The position numbers were made by a program, and so were the translations under genes. A DNA stretch of 11,561 bases from Rubrobacter sp. (GTDB taxonomy: Bacteria; Actinomycetota; Rubrobacteria; Rubrobacterales; Rubrobacteraceae), in contig JADDPR010000443.1 of the NCBI GenBank assembly GCA_016781775.1, positions 1-11,561 of the forward strand, given 5' to 3'. Under the pieces are notes generated by a model, which saw only the letters and a program-made list of their open reading frames with translations, was not told the origin of the DNA and searched no databases. Shown here in pieces: positions 1-8,000 of this stretch (position 1 is the stretch's first letter; the number at the start of each line of letters is the position of its first letter).

Positions 1-143
1 TAGAGGGGCTGCGCGCCATGGCCGGTCCCCCGCGGGCCACCAACCCCGACGTTCGGGGGCGAGAGCGCCACGAGCCGACCCACGTCCCCGGCGTTCAGAA
101 CCTCGTGCCAGTTCCAGACGACGCGGACCTCGCGGGCCGTCAC
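1..143 (-). CDS. NTF2/SnoaL-like protein, N-terminal part (runs off left edge)
   Basis: Only the first 47 codons are in the window. Read from a GTG at 143, the protein has a WNWHEVLNAGDVGRLVAL segment followed by SPPNVGVGGPRGTGHGAQPL. This matches the usual opening of small NTF2-like / SnoaL-like proteins: a first helix with a 'lNaGDvdrlval' turn, then a 'gGPrGtGrGaq' strand. The family is a cone-shaped alpha+beta fold, usually about 110-150 residues, used by varied enzymes and binding proteins, so no substrate can be named. The GTG start is supported by an AAGGG Shine-Dalgarno (151-155) seven bases upstream. It overlaps the stop of a possible 27-codon leader ORF by four bases (GTGA). The catalytic pocket is not visible, so this is a fold-level call only. 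Confidence 0.6.
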   Translation of the reverse strand, partial: MTAREVRVVWNWHEVLNAGDVGRLVALSPPNVGVGGPRGTGHGAQPL

Positions 144-223
144 TTGCAGGCCCTTGCATCCCGGCGGCCGGACTCCTCCCTATGGGCGCCAAGGGCTGAA
201 ACCGGCTCTACCAACGCTCGCAT
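140..223 (-). CDS. possible 27-aa leader / small ORF coupled to the NTF2-like gene
   Basis: An ATG at 223 has a very good Shine-Dalgarno, AAGGAG at 229-234, five bases upstream. The frame runs 27 codons, starting MRALVEPVSALGAHRE and ending ARACK, to a TGA at 142-140. That TGA overlaps the GTG start of the NTF2-like gene in a GTGA, the usual layout for translational coupling. The peptide has no recognisable domain, signal or membrane segment. It could be a translated leader, a small protein, or a chance ORF next to a good ribosome site. Ribosome profiling or conservation of the overlap in relatives would decide. Confidence 0.35.
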   Translation of the reverse strand: MRALVEPVSALGAHREESGRRDARACK

Positions 224-306
224 ACGTACTCCTTCTCAGGTTGGGCTTGCACGGGTTCTCGCCTGCCCTCCTGCGTTGCCGGTGGACGAGTATACGACGA
301 CCGCAT
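144..306. promoter_or_regulatory. divergent intergenic region between NTF2-like and DUF2585 genes
   Basis: This gap must hold the start signals for genes read in both directions. On the minus strand it contains the Shine-Dalgarno sites at 151-155 and 229-234. A GTATAC palindrome lies at 290-295, just before the DUF2585 start. I looked for paired -35/-10 boxes at 16-18 base spacing on either strand and found none I would defend, so promoter positions are not assigned. Confidence 0.3.
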
Positions 307-876
307 ATGCTGCCCGGGGTGAGAAGAACGTTGCCGTGGCTCGTCTCCGCCATCGTCGTGGTCGGGACCGCTTACGGTTTGCAGAGCCAGGGGCGTGCGT
401 GGTGGTGTTCTTGCGGCTACTTTCTCCTGTGGTCCGGGGAGCCTGCGAGCTCGGATACCTCCCAGCATCTGCTGGATCCGTACAGCCCTACGCACGTGCT
501 CCACGGGTTCGTGCTCTGCGGGCTGTTGGCCTGGGTAGGCGCCTCGCTGCCGCCGTCGTGGCGGCTCCAGGTCGCGGTGGCCATCGAGGCGTTGTGGGAG
601 CTGGTCGAGAACTCGGAGTTCGTGATCCGGCGCTACCGGGAGGGGACGGCCGCGCTCGGCTACGAGGGCGACGCCATCGTCAACTCGCTCGGCGATCTGG
701 CTGTGTGCGGGCTCGGGTTCTTGCTGGCCTATCACCTCGGCGCCCGCCGGGCTATCGCGCTGTTCTTGTTGACAGAGGTCGTGCTTCTCGCCTGGATCAG
801 GGACAGCCTGCTCCTGAACGTCTTGATGCTGATGTACCCGATAGACGCCATCAAGGAGTGGCAGATGGGCCTATAG
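307..876 (+). CDS. DUF2585 (UPF0314) family membrane protein
   Basis: The frame is open from 154, but the ATG at 307 gives 189 residues, close to the family's usual length of about 190-200; the ribosome site there is weak, so the start is uncertain. Four hydrophobic stretches are visible (about residues 9-24, 64-80, 127-143 and 149-165). Hallmarks of DUF2585/UPF0314 are present: WWCSCGYFLLW (32-42), a SSDTSQHLLDPYSPTHVLHG block (48-67), IEALWELVENSEFVI (93-107), a GD-IVNS-GD stretch near 121-130, and the ending MYPIDAIKEWQ. The conserved His, Glu and Asp residues next to membrane segments would suit a metal-binding or catalytic site, but the family has no established function. It is best known from alphaproteobacteria such as Rhizobiales, so presence here hints at transfer. 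It is divergent from the NTF2-like gene and convergent with the MFS gene. Confidence 0.85.
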   Translation: MLPGVRRTLPWLVSAIVVVGTAYGLQSQGRAWWCSCGYFLLWSGEPASSDTSQHLLDPYSPTHVLHGFVLCGLLAWVGASLPPSWRLQVAVAIEALWELVENSEFVIRRYREGTAALGYEGDAIVNSLGDLAVCGLGFLLAYHLGARRAIALFLLTEVVLLAWIRDSLLLNVLMLMYPIDAIKEWQMGL

Positions 877-921
877 GAACGGCTCGGAGAGGCGCTGCCC
901 GCGCGGTTTAGAAAGGCTCCT

Positions 922-2544
922 TCACGCCGGAGCGGGCCCGGGCTGGGTAGTGCCCGCCTCTTCGGTGCTCTCGGGGTGGCCCTTTCCCTCGATCAGCACG
1001 GCGGCTGCGACCGCGCTCGCGGCGGCGAGACCGGCGGAGACGAGCATGATCAGGCGAAACGCCCCGACAAACGACTCGTCGACCACCTCCTCGACGCGGG
1101 CTGCCTGCTCCTCGCTCAGGCCTCCCGGTACCTCCGCCGCCGCGAGGTCGACCTTCTGCGCCTCGAGCTGCCCGCGGGCTTCGGCGGGGAGGCCCAGCCC
1201 TTCGAGGCGTCCGTCCAGACCTCCAGAGAAGGCGACGAAGACCAGGATGCCCAAGACGGGTATCGCAAGGAGCCCCGCCGTCCTCGAAACCGCGTTGTTC
1301 ACCCCCGAGGCGAGCCCTGAGTGACGTCCTTCGACGGAGTTCAGGGCCGTCGTGGTCAGGGGCGCTATCACGAGCGCCATACCGAGGCCCTGCACGAGGA
1401 CCGCCGGAAAGAAGGTCGTCCAGTAGGAGCCTTCCGTCCCTGGCAGGGCGAAGAGGACGAAGCCGCAGGCGGCGACGAGCGGGCCGACCACCAGCGGAAG
1501 CTTCGCCCCGTAGCGCGTCACGAGCCCGCCGGCCCAGCGGCTCAGGAGGAACGTCACGAAGATAAACGGGAGGAAGGCGGCGCCGGCGGCGGTCGCGGAG
1601 TAGCCGTGCACCTGGATCAGGTTGAACGGCAGGAAGTAGAGCGAGCCACCGAGACCGGCGTACAGGAGCAGCGTGAGCAGGTTCGCCCCCGAGAAGTTGC
1701 GGCTCTTGAAGAGGGAGAGGGGCATCATCGGCTCGCGGACGCGCCTCTCGAGGAGGACGAACGCGACTAGGGAGACGGTACCCAGGGCCAGGGCGAGGAG
1801 GACCAAAGAATCTCCGAAGCCGCGGCTCGTCGATTCGATCAGGCCGTAGACGATCCCGCCGAGGCCCAACGTAGCGAGCACCGCGCCCGGGACGTCGAGC
1901 TTTCGCGCGTCGGGGTCGCGGCTCTCGGGGACGTGGCGGGCGACGAGAAGAAGCACGAGTGCGGCGAGCGGGACGTTGATAAAGAACGCCGCCCGCCAGG
2001 AGACGTTCTCGACGAGGTAGCCGCCGAGGACCGGCCCGAGGGCCGCCGTTATCCCCGAGAAGCCCGACCACGTCCCGATCGCCTTGCCGCGCGCCTCCCC
2101 CTCGAAGGACGCGCTGATGATCGCGAGCGAGCCCGGGACGAGGAGCGCGCCGCCAATCCCCTGGATGGCCCTTGAGATTATCAGCTGCCCAGGGTCCTGG
2201 GCGATCCCGCACGCCACGGAGGCAAGGGCGAAGATGGCGACCCCGAGGGAGTAGATCCTGCGCCGCCCGTAATGGTCTCCGAGCGAGCCGCCCACGAGGA
2301 TCAGCGCCGCCAGAAAGAGCGCGTACGCCTCGACGATCCACTGGGCGTCGACGGCGGTCGCGTCGAGGCGCGTTTGTATCTGCGGCAGCGCCACGTTGAC
2401 CACGGTGCTGTCGATGAAGGCCATCGCCGAGCCAATGATCGTGGCGGCGAGGATCCAGGGCCCCGAGCTCGGCGCGCACGGCGCCGCGCCCTTACCCGAG
2501 CGGATGACGCCTTCGTCGCAGGGCGGGTTGCCGATGTTCGCCAA
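922..2544 (-). CDS. MFS multidrug exporter, DHA2 (14-TM, EmrB/QacA) family
   Basis: This 540-residue inner-membrane protein is predicted to export drugs or other toxic organics in exchange for protons. Motifs in order: D1-type AFIDSTVVNVALP (42-54), the loop 2-3 motif A GGSLGDHYGRRRIY (85-98), motif B LIISRAIQGIGG with its conserved Arg (121-132), and the antiporter motif C region ALGPVLGGYL with following WRAAFFINVP (168-192). The hydropathy pattern suits 14 membrane segments, with a polar, Glu-rich loop near residues 450-495 before the last segment, as is usual in DHA2. The start is a TTG at 2544, chosen because AGGAGGGG (2551-2558) sits six bases upstream. It begins 24 bases after the DUF924 stop, so it is likely the last gene of the DAC-DUF924-MFS operon. 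Substrate cannot be predicted. No TetR/MarR-type regulator is adjacent. Confidence 0.92.
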   Translation of the reverse strand: MANIGNPPCDEGVIRSGKGAAPCAPSSGPWILAATIIGSAMAFIDSTVVNVALPQIQTRLDATAVDAQWIVEAYALFLAALILVGGSLGDHYGRRRIYSLGVAIFALASVACGIAQDPGQLIISRAIQGIGGALLVPGSLAIISASFEGEARGKAIGTWSGFSGITAALGPVLGGYLVENVSWRAAFFINVPLAALVLLLVARHVPESRDPDARKLDVPGAVLATLGLGGIVYGLIESTSRGFGDSLVLLALALGTVSLVAFVLLERRVREPMMPLSLFKSRNFSGANLLTLLLYAGLGGSLYFLPFNLIQVHGYSATAAGAAFLPFIFVTFLLSRWAGGLVTRYGAKLPLVVGPLVAACGFVLFALPGTEGSYWTTFFPAVLVQGLGMALVIAPLTTTALNSVEGRHSGLASGVNNAVSRTAGLLAIPVLGILVFVAFSGGLDGRLEGLGLPAEARGQLEAQKVDLAAAEVPGGLSEEQAARVEEVVDESFVGAFRLIMLVSAGLAAASAVAAAVLIEGKGHPESTEEAGTTQPGPAPA

Positions 2545-2550
2545 GCTCTT

Positions 2551-2558
2551 CCCCTCCT
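2551..2558 (-). promoter_or_regulatory. Shine-Dalgarno fixing the TTG start of the MFS gene
   Basis: On the minus strand this reads AGGAGGGG, six bases before the TTG at 2544. It is a near-perfect ribosome site, and no ATG or GTG start nearby has a comparable one, so the TTG start is preferred. Confidence 0.75.
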
Positions 2559-2568
2559 GTCCGTGCCC

Positions 2569-3138
2569 TTAGAACGACGAGCCCGGGCCTCGCAGAAACT
2601 CCGCCTCCTCGACCGTCGTCTCCCGGCCGAGGATGGCGTTCCGGTGCGGAAACCTCCCGAACCTCTCGACGATCCGCATGTGGCCCTCAGCGTAAGGCAT
2701 CGGGTCTGAGTCGCCGACCTTGCCGAGGCTCCGGAAGAGGTCGAGGGAGAGGCGCTGGTCTTCGATCTCCTCGCTGTGCATGAACGGCATGTACAGAAAC
2801 CATCGCTCCAGCGGGCGAAGCTCCCGGTCGAGCGCCCTCTCAACCGCGTATCTCGCCGCCTCGCGCGCCTTCTCGTCCGTCGCGTATGTCCTCGGATCGT
2901 TGCGGAACATGTTGCGCGGGAACTGGTCCAGCACGATCACGAGCGCGGTCGCCCCACGCGCGTCCCCCCGCCAGTCGTCGTGTTTGCCGGCGGCGGCCTC
3001 CTCGTAGAGCCCGAGAAAGCGGTCCCTTATCTCCTCATCGAAGGCGTCGTCCTTGCGGAACCACTCCTCGCGGAACTCGCCGTATCCCTCGTCGCCAGTG
3101 CGGCCGAACCAGAAGTCGAGGACCTCCTCGGGCCTCAC
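2569..3138 (-). CDS. DUF924 family protein
   Basis: This 189-residue soluble protein has all DUF924 (PF06041) signatures: FWFG near the start (9-12), LDQFPRNMFR (70-79), PFMHSEEIEDQ (118-128) and FGRFPHRNAILGRE (160-173), ending in the usual 'T-EE-EFL' tail. The length is normal for the family, which is predicted to be all-helical and TPR-like; its biochemical role is not established. The GTG start at 3138 overlaps the TGA stop of the diadenylate cyclase gene in a GTGA, and there is little Shine-Dalgarno of its own, so translation probably depends on coupling. The MFS gene follows after 24 bases. Co-translation with a c-di-AMP synthase-like protein is the only functional clue here, and it is weak. 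Confidence 0.9.
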   Translation of the reverse strand: MRPEEVLDFWFGRTGDEGYGEFREEWFRKDDAFDEEIRDRFLGLYEEAAAGKHDDWRGDARGATALVIVLDQFPRNMFRNDPRTYATDEKAREAARYAVERALDRELRPLERWFLYMPFMHSEEIEDQRLSLDLFRSLGKVGDSDPMPYAEGHMRIVERFGRFPHRNAILGRETTVEEAEFLRGPGSSF

Positions 3139-3725
3139 TCGGCGGGGCCGACGATCGTGACCCCCTCCTCCGACTGGGCCACGGGGCGGTTTTGGAGTTG
3201 GGAGCTGTAGCGGTCGAACATCCAGAGTTCCGGCGTGATCTCGGAGATCAACTTCCCGTCGTCGAACATCCTGACCATCGAGCTCTCCGAGACGGCGATC
3301 GAGACGGCGCCCGTCCTGCTGCTGACGGAGGCGGCGGCCATGTGGCGGCTACCGAGGCCCAGGGGCAGGTCCAGGTTGTCGGAGACGGTGTCCAGGTAGC
3401 GGGCGGCCGAGAGGACGACCCCTCCGTCGGAGACGACAAAGGCCCCGTCGAGCTGGGCGAGTTCCTTGAGGGTCTCGCGCACGTCCGGGTCGTCTATGCG
3501 CTTCCTCTCGTCGGGATGGCCGTGGAGGGGGTCCAGGATCATCGGCCGCGAGCTCCGCAGCACCGCCTCGGAGTCGCCGACGACGAAGAGGGTGCCGATC
3601 TTGCGCCCCTCCCGTCCCTCCCGCGCGATCTCGACGGCGAGCGTTATGACTTGCTCCAGTACGCGCGTATCCACGTGCCGCTTCTCCGAGCAGATCTCCT
3701 TGAACAACTGCGTTTCGGTATACAA
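3135..3725 (-). CDS. stand-alone DAC (DisA_N) domain protein, putative diadenylate cyclase
   Basis: This 196-residue protein carries a DAC domain from about residue 22 to 160. The DGA motif is at 93-95 (LDGAFVVSDGG) and the second nucleotide motif appears as GLGSRHMAAA, with RHM at 127-129 where DisA and CdaA have RHR. The following A-SVS-RTGAVSIAVSES-MVRMFDDGKLI segment is typical of the fold. Known DAC proteins condense two ATP into c-di-AMP. This one has no membrane helices (unlike CdaA) and no helix-hairpin-helix tail (unlike DisA), so it should be cytosolic and is closer in plan to small stand-alone DAC proteins of archaea. The start is TTG at 3725, supported by GGAGG (3734-3738) eight bases upstream. 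It follows the stop of a decayed kinase fragment by four bases and overlaps DUF924 by four. The Met in place of the last Arg makes activity likely but unproven. Confidence 0.85.
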   Translation of the reverse strand: MYTETQLFKEICSEKRHVDTRVLEQVITLAVEIAREGREGRKIGTLFVVGDSEAVLRSSRPMILDPLHGHPDERKRIDDPDVRETLKELAQLDGAFVVSDGGVVLSAARYLDTVSDNLDLPLGLGSRHMAAASVSSRTGAVSIAVSESSMVRMFDDGKLISEITPELWMFDRYSSQLQNRPVAQSEEGVTIVGPAE

Positions 3726-3729
3726 GCTT

Positions 3730-3975
3730 CTATCCTCCGTCTCGTTCTTTTGCCCCTATGGGCAACTGGACACTGAACCGCGTCTCGCCTGGCTTCGAGT
3801 CTACCCTCATGTCCCCTCCGTGGCGACGCGTGAAGATCCTGCGGGCGGATGTCCAGGCCGAGCCCCGTGCCCTCGCCGACGGGCTTCGTGGTGAAGAAGG
3901 TTTGAAGAAGCGGCCCTTGAGCTTCCGGGGTTTCTCGAGTCCGTCGTTCGTTTGGACTGCCACCCGGCCACCTTC
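3730..3975 (-). pseudogene. decayed histidine-kinase C-terminus (HATPase_c remnant) with two opposite frameshifts
   Basis: The end of a sensor kinase ATPase domain is recognisable only by switching frames. One frame gives GGRVAVQTNDG and KGRFFKP. A one-base loss near 3899 moves to a second frame with FFTTKPVGEGTGLGLDI (3898-3848), the F-box and G2 box. An extra C near 3847 then returns to the first frame with RRIFTRRHGGDMRV, TRFSVQLPIG and a TAG at 3732-3730. The two changes cancel, so the first frame stays open but the 17 codons holding the G2 box are read as nonsense. The G1 box is degraded (NDGLEKP where D-GPGIP is usual), and no H-box or N-box is seen upstream. The stretch 3976-4158 shows nothing I recognise. 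A functional kinase is excluded unless the sequence is wrong. Confidence 0.75.
3734..3738 (-). promoter_or_regulatory. Shine-Dalgarno fixing the TTG start of the DAC gene
   Basis: On the minus strand this reads GGAGG, eight bases before the TTG at 3725. It overlaps the end of the decayed kinase reading frame, whose TAG is at 3732-3730. This suggests the two genes were once translationally coupled. Confidence 0.7.
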
Positions 3976-4158
3976 CCACGAGGTCTTCGTCTTCAGAATG
4001 GCCACGCCGTATATGCAAAACATCGCACCAGATGGCTTATCATACGCTTCGAGGATCTGGAGCCGTTGGTTCAAAATCTTTTCGTGTGACTGCCTGATTG
4101 CCACGACCTTCGACCGAACGCTTCACACCGCTGCCAGGAGCATCGGTAGGGCCGTAGG

Positions 4159-4741
4159 CTAAGGCTGGGTGCAGGCATGGCGGTGGCGCCAGTACTTGTA
4201 GGCTTCGTAGAAGCCGAGGGCTACAACGGCGCCGCCGGCGAGCCACAAGCTGAGGTCGCCAGCGATCCGCCCGATCTCCTGCCAGCCCTCGGCGAAAATA
4301 ACCCAGGCCGCCGAAAAGGGCCACCCACACGACCTCGCCGATCGCACAGAGCAGGAAGAAGCCGGCGAATGGGTAGCGGACCGCGCCCGCGATCGCGTTC
4401 ACGGGCGGGGAGAGTGGCGTGACGAGGAAGCGCGAGAAGAGGATCGTAAGCTTCCCCCAGCGCTCGAAGGCCCGCTCCGCCCGGTGCCACGAGGTGCTCC
4501 CCTCCAACCGGCGCAGGATCGGCGCGAAGCCGAGACGTGCTAGAAGGTAGCCCGCCGCGTCCCCGAGGACGGCGCCTATCAGGGCCAGGATGGCGTAGAG
4601 GGGCGCGTCCACGCGCCCCTCCCGGGCGAGGGCCCCGGCCGCGAGCACGAGCGCCGTACTCGGTATCGGCAGGCCGAGCGCCGCGGCGAAGAGGACGATC
4701 GCAAGGGCCGGCGGGCCGCGATTTAGAAGCAAGTCGAGCAC
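4159..4741 (-). pseudogene. DedA / VTT-domain membrane protein, frameshifted near its C-terminus
   Basis: DedA proteins are inner-membrane proteins linked to lipid (undecaprenyl-phosphate) flipping and proton-dependent homeostasis. From a GTG at 4741 the frame gives a first membrane segment, ALGLPIPSTALVLAAGAL, GAVLGDAAGYLLARLG, then FSRFLVTPLSPPVNAIAGAVRY and GEVVWVALFGGLGY. At 4295-4300 a T4 run breaks the frame after residue 147-148. The next frame continues FAEGWQEIGRIAGDLSLWLAGG, a last membrane helix and the tail YKYWRHRHACTQP, stopping at TAG 4161-4159. Corrected, the protein is about 200 residues, normal for the family. Uncorrected, the ribosome reads an Arg-rich tail to 4040. One T too many, or two bases lost, would explain it. 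Ribosome site at the GTG is poor. A slippage or sequencing error in the T run is a real alternative to a pseudogene. Confidence 0.75.
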
Positions 4742-4784
4742 GGAGTCAGGAATGCTCCGAGTTTACCGCTCGGGCGCGGGTTCC

Positions 4785-5015
4785 CTACCCGTCGGGCGGC
4801 GCGACGGTCTCGCGGGATGGGCGGCGGTAGAGATCGGCGTAGAGGCCGTTGGCGGCGAGGATCTCTGTGTGGGTGCCGCTCTCGGCGGTGCGGCCGTTCT
4901 CCACAACGAGGATCCTGTCGGCGTATCGTACAAGTGCGTTATGCCTGTAGGGCGCTCGGGCGAGGATCACGCGGGAGAGGGCGTCCTCTCCCGCGATGGG
5001 TACGTGCAGCGGGGC
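4785..5015 (-). pseudogene. ABC-transporter ATPase remnant, C-terminal end with internal deletion
   Basis: The tail of a Type I exporter-style ATPase is clear: RYADRILVVENGRTAESGT followed by HTEILAANGLYADLYRR (about 4800-4930) and a TAG at 4787-4785. Just before it, GEDALSRVILARAPYR resembles the stretch after the signature motif (GERQR-LARALYR), but it joins directly to HNALVRYADR, where the H-loop should be AHRLSTVRYADR. The Walker B, D-loop and most of the H-loop, roughly 45-50 residues, are therefore missing, and there is no Walker A. The fragment begins immediately at the stop of the giant kinase gene and ends 43 bases before DedA. It cannot bind ATP productively and is best read as a relic left by a deletion. 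Confidence 0.7.
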
Positions 5016-8000
5016 TAACCTTCGACCTCCGCCGCCAGTGCCGGGCGGACCCTCTCGACCTCTGCTTTCAGCCCCTCGAGCAGGCCACGAGCGTCCGAGA
5101 GGTCCCCGGACGCCCCCACGTTCTCGAGCTTCGCGCAGATCTCCGACATCCTTTTCGCTCCCATGTTTCCGGAGCTACCCTTGAGCTTGTGGGCTATTAC
5201 CTTCACCGCTGAAGCGTCGCCTTCCTCGAAGGCCTTCTCCAACTCGGCGAGTCCGTCCCGAGCGTCGTGATCGAACATCTCGGCCAGTTCTTCGAGCATC
5301 TCCGGACCCCCGAGCTCGCGCAGGTTCCCTAAGGCCGCGCGATCGAGGGGATCTCCGGTCGCTTCGAGGTCGGCGGGGCCCTCGCCGCTCTCGGGGGACG
5401 GTGCGGGATCTCGATCGGGGGAGACCCACTTGGTAAGCGTCTCCTCGAGCGCCTCTTTCTTTGCAGGCTTGGTCACGTAGTCGTCCATCCCGGCCTCCGC
5501 TGCCAACTCCCTGTCTCCGCGCATGGCGCTCGCGGTGAGGGCGATGACCGGGGTGTGGTGTCCGGTCTTCTCTTCTCGCCTTCTGATCTCCCTCGTAGCC
5601 TCGTAGCCGTCCATCTCCGGCATGTGGCAGTCCATCAAGATCGCCTCGTACGGGATGTGCGCGAGAGCATTTACCGCTTCGAGGCCGTTCGAGACGACGT
5701 CCACCCGGTAGCCGAGACTTTCGAGCATCTTCGCCGCCACCTTCTGGTTTACCGCGTTGTCTTCGGCAACCAACAGACGTGCCCGCGTGCGAGACCTCCC
5801 CTCCAGGTTGGTGTGGCCGGAGACGATTGGCATCTCCTCTTCTTGCACCACTCCCTTCGGTGCGCCCATCACCGTGGCAAGGGTATCGTAGAGCTGAGAA
5901 GGCCTCACGGGCTTGGTGAGATAAGCAGAGATACCAACTTCTCTCGCCCTCCTGGTCTCCCCGCGGTCTCCAAAAGAAGCGAGGAGCACGAGACGGGTGC
6001 CGAAGAGGGCGGGATCCGCCTTGATCGCTCTCGCAAGCTCCAGCCCATCCGTCCCGGGCATCTGCATGTCCAGGATCGCTACGTCATAGGGATCGTCGCC
6101 CTCCGCGGCCAGTTTGAGCATGCTCAAGGCGCTCCGGGCGTCTTCGGCGGTGCCGCCTCGCATGCCCCACGAGAGGGCGTGCTGGTGGATGATCTCGCGG
6201 TTTGTGGCGTTGTCGTCCACCACGAGCGCCCGCAAACTCTCCAGCTCTTCTCGTGTCCTGGAAGACTGCTGCGCCTGCTCCGGTTGCTTCTCGAAGGGGA
6301 TCTCGAACCAGAAGGTGCTCCCCACCCCGGGCTCGCTCTCCACGCCCATCTCCCCCTTCATGAGCTCGACCAGCTGCTTGGAGATGGCGAGCCCGAGCCC
6401 CGTGCCACCGTAGCGCCTCGTGGTAGAGGTGTCGGCCTGCGCGAAGGACTGGAAGAGACGAGAGCGTTCCTCCTCGTTCATGCCGATGCCGGTGTCCCTT
6501 ACCTCGAAGCGGACCCGCGCGCGCTCTTCCGTCTCCCCTGCCAACTCGACGCGCAGCACGACTTCTCCCTGCTCGGTGAACTTGATGGCGTTACCCAAGA
6601 GATTGTTGAGGATCTGGGTGAGGCGCCCCGGGTCCCCTCTGAGGGCATCGGGTACATCGTAGGCCACCAGGTGCGTGAGCTCCAGACCCTTCGCGTAGGC
6701 CCGCTCCGCAAACAGGCCGAGCGTCTCGTCCACCGTGTTCCTGAGGCCGAAGTCGATCGTCTCCATCTCCAATTTGCCGGCCTCGATCTTGGAGAAGTCC
6801 AGGATGTCGTTGATGACGGTAAGGAGGTTCTCCCCCGAGCGGCGGATGGTCTCCGCGTAGTCGCGCTGCTCTTCCGTGAGGTTTGTGTCCGTGAGCAGTC
6901 CCGTCATGCCGATGACGCCGTTCATGGGGGTTCTTATCTCGTGGGACATGTTCGCCAGAAACTCCGACTTGGCACGGTTGGCCGCCTCCGCAGCCTCCCT
7001 GGCCCTCTCCAACTCCTCCTGGGCCTTCTTGCGCTCGGTGACGTCGCGGGCGTTGATGACGATGCCGCCTACGGTCGGATCTTCCAACGAGTTGTTGTAG
7101 TGCGAGTCGATCCGTCGCCACGTGCCGTCCGCGTGCCTGATACGCAACTCGATAGACGAAGAAGCGCCCGGGCGGCTCAGGATATCGGCGAGGAAGCCCC
7201 GCACCCGGGCAGCGTCGTCGGGGTGTACGAAGGAGAGGCCGCGCTGCCCGACGAAGTCCTCTGGTTTGTAGCCGAGCACCCGCTCTACCGCCGGGCTCAC
7301 GTAGTTCACGGTACCGTTCTCATCGCAGATCATGATGACGTCGGAGGAGTTCTGGATCAGGGATCGGAAGCGCTCCTCGCTCTGGCGCTGGAGCAGGTCT
7401 TCGATGAGGTCCGCGCGCTCCAGCGCCAGGGCGACCTGGGAGCCGAGGGTCTCGAGCGCGTACTTGATGTCGCCGAGCAGGCTCGAGTCCGTGGCAACCA
7501 CGATCCTGCCTTCGAACTGCCCCCGGACACGCAGCGGGACCATGAAGATCGCCCCCAGCTTGGTCTTGAAGGCGAAGGCCCGCCGGACCTCGGGGTCCTC
7601 GCCAGGATGAAGCTCGATGGGCCGCCCTTCGACAAGAGGGACGCGAGCCCCGTCGGGAAAGTCGCGGATGTACGTCTCTTTGCCCTCGATCTCCGCGGCC
7701 TGGTCGCCCGCCGCGCGCACGCAGACGTCCTTCTCGCTCGAACCTATCCAGATGCTCACGCGAGTCCCCGGAGCCTCGTCTATAAACGGAAGGACCGCCT
7801 CTAGAGCCGCTGTGTAGATGCGCTCCCGATCGGGAGCCGCGACGAGCGCGGCGCTGGCATCCTTCAAGACCCTCTCCCGGCCGAGAGCCCGCTCGTGCCT
7901 CGCCAGACTCTCTTTGAGCTCGGCGGTCCGCTTCTCGACCCGGTCTTCTAGCTCCTCGTTGAGCCTTTGCAGTTCCTCCTCGGCCTGCTTGCGGTCCGTG

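Noticed and set aside
18..911. Plus-strand 297-codon frame over the left end
   Set aside because: It overlaps the DUF2585 gene in another frame and the NTF2-like gene antisense, has Arg-rich shadow composition and no family features.
877..921. Possible bidirectional terminator between the convergent DUF2585 and MFS genes
   Set aside because: The 45 bases contain no stable stem followed by a T run on either strand.
4040..4158. C-terminal extension of the DedA frame past the break
   Set aside because: It is the out-of-frame tail after the T4 frameshift; true DedA sequence continues in the neighbouring frame to 4159.
5555..7804. A 749-codon open frame on the plus strand opposite the kinase core
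   Set aside because: It lies wholly antisense to clear PAS/GAF/HisKA/HATPase/REC coding sequence, shows no domain, and is what high GC at third codon positions creates on the opposite strand.
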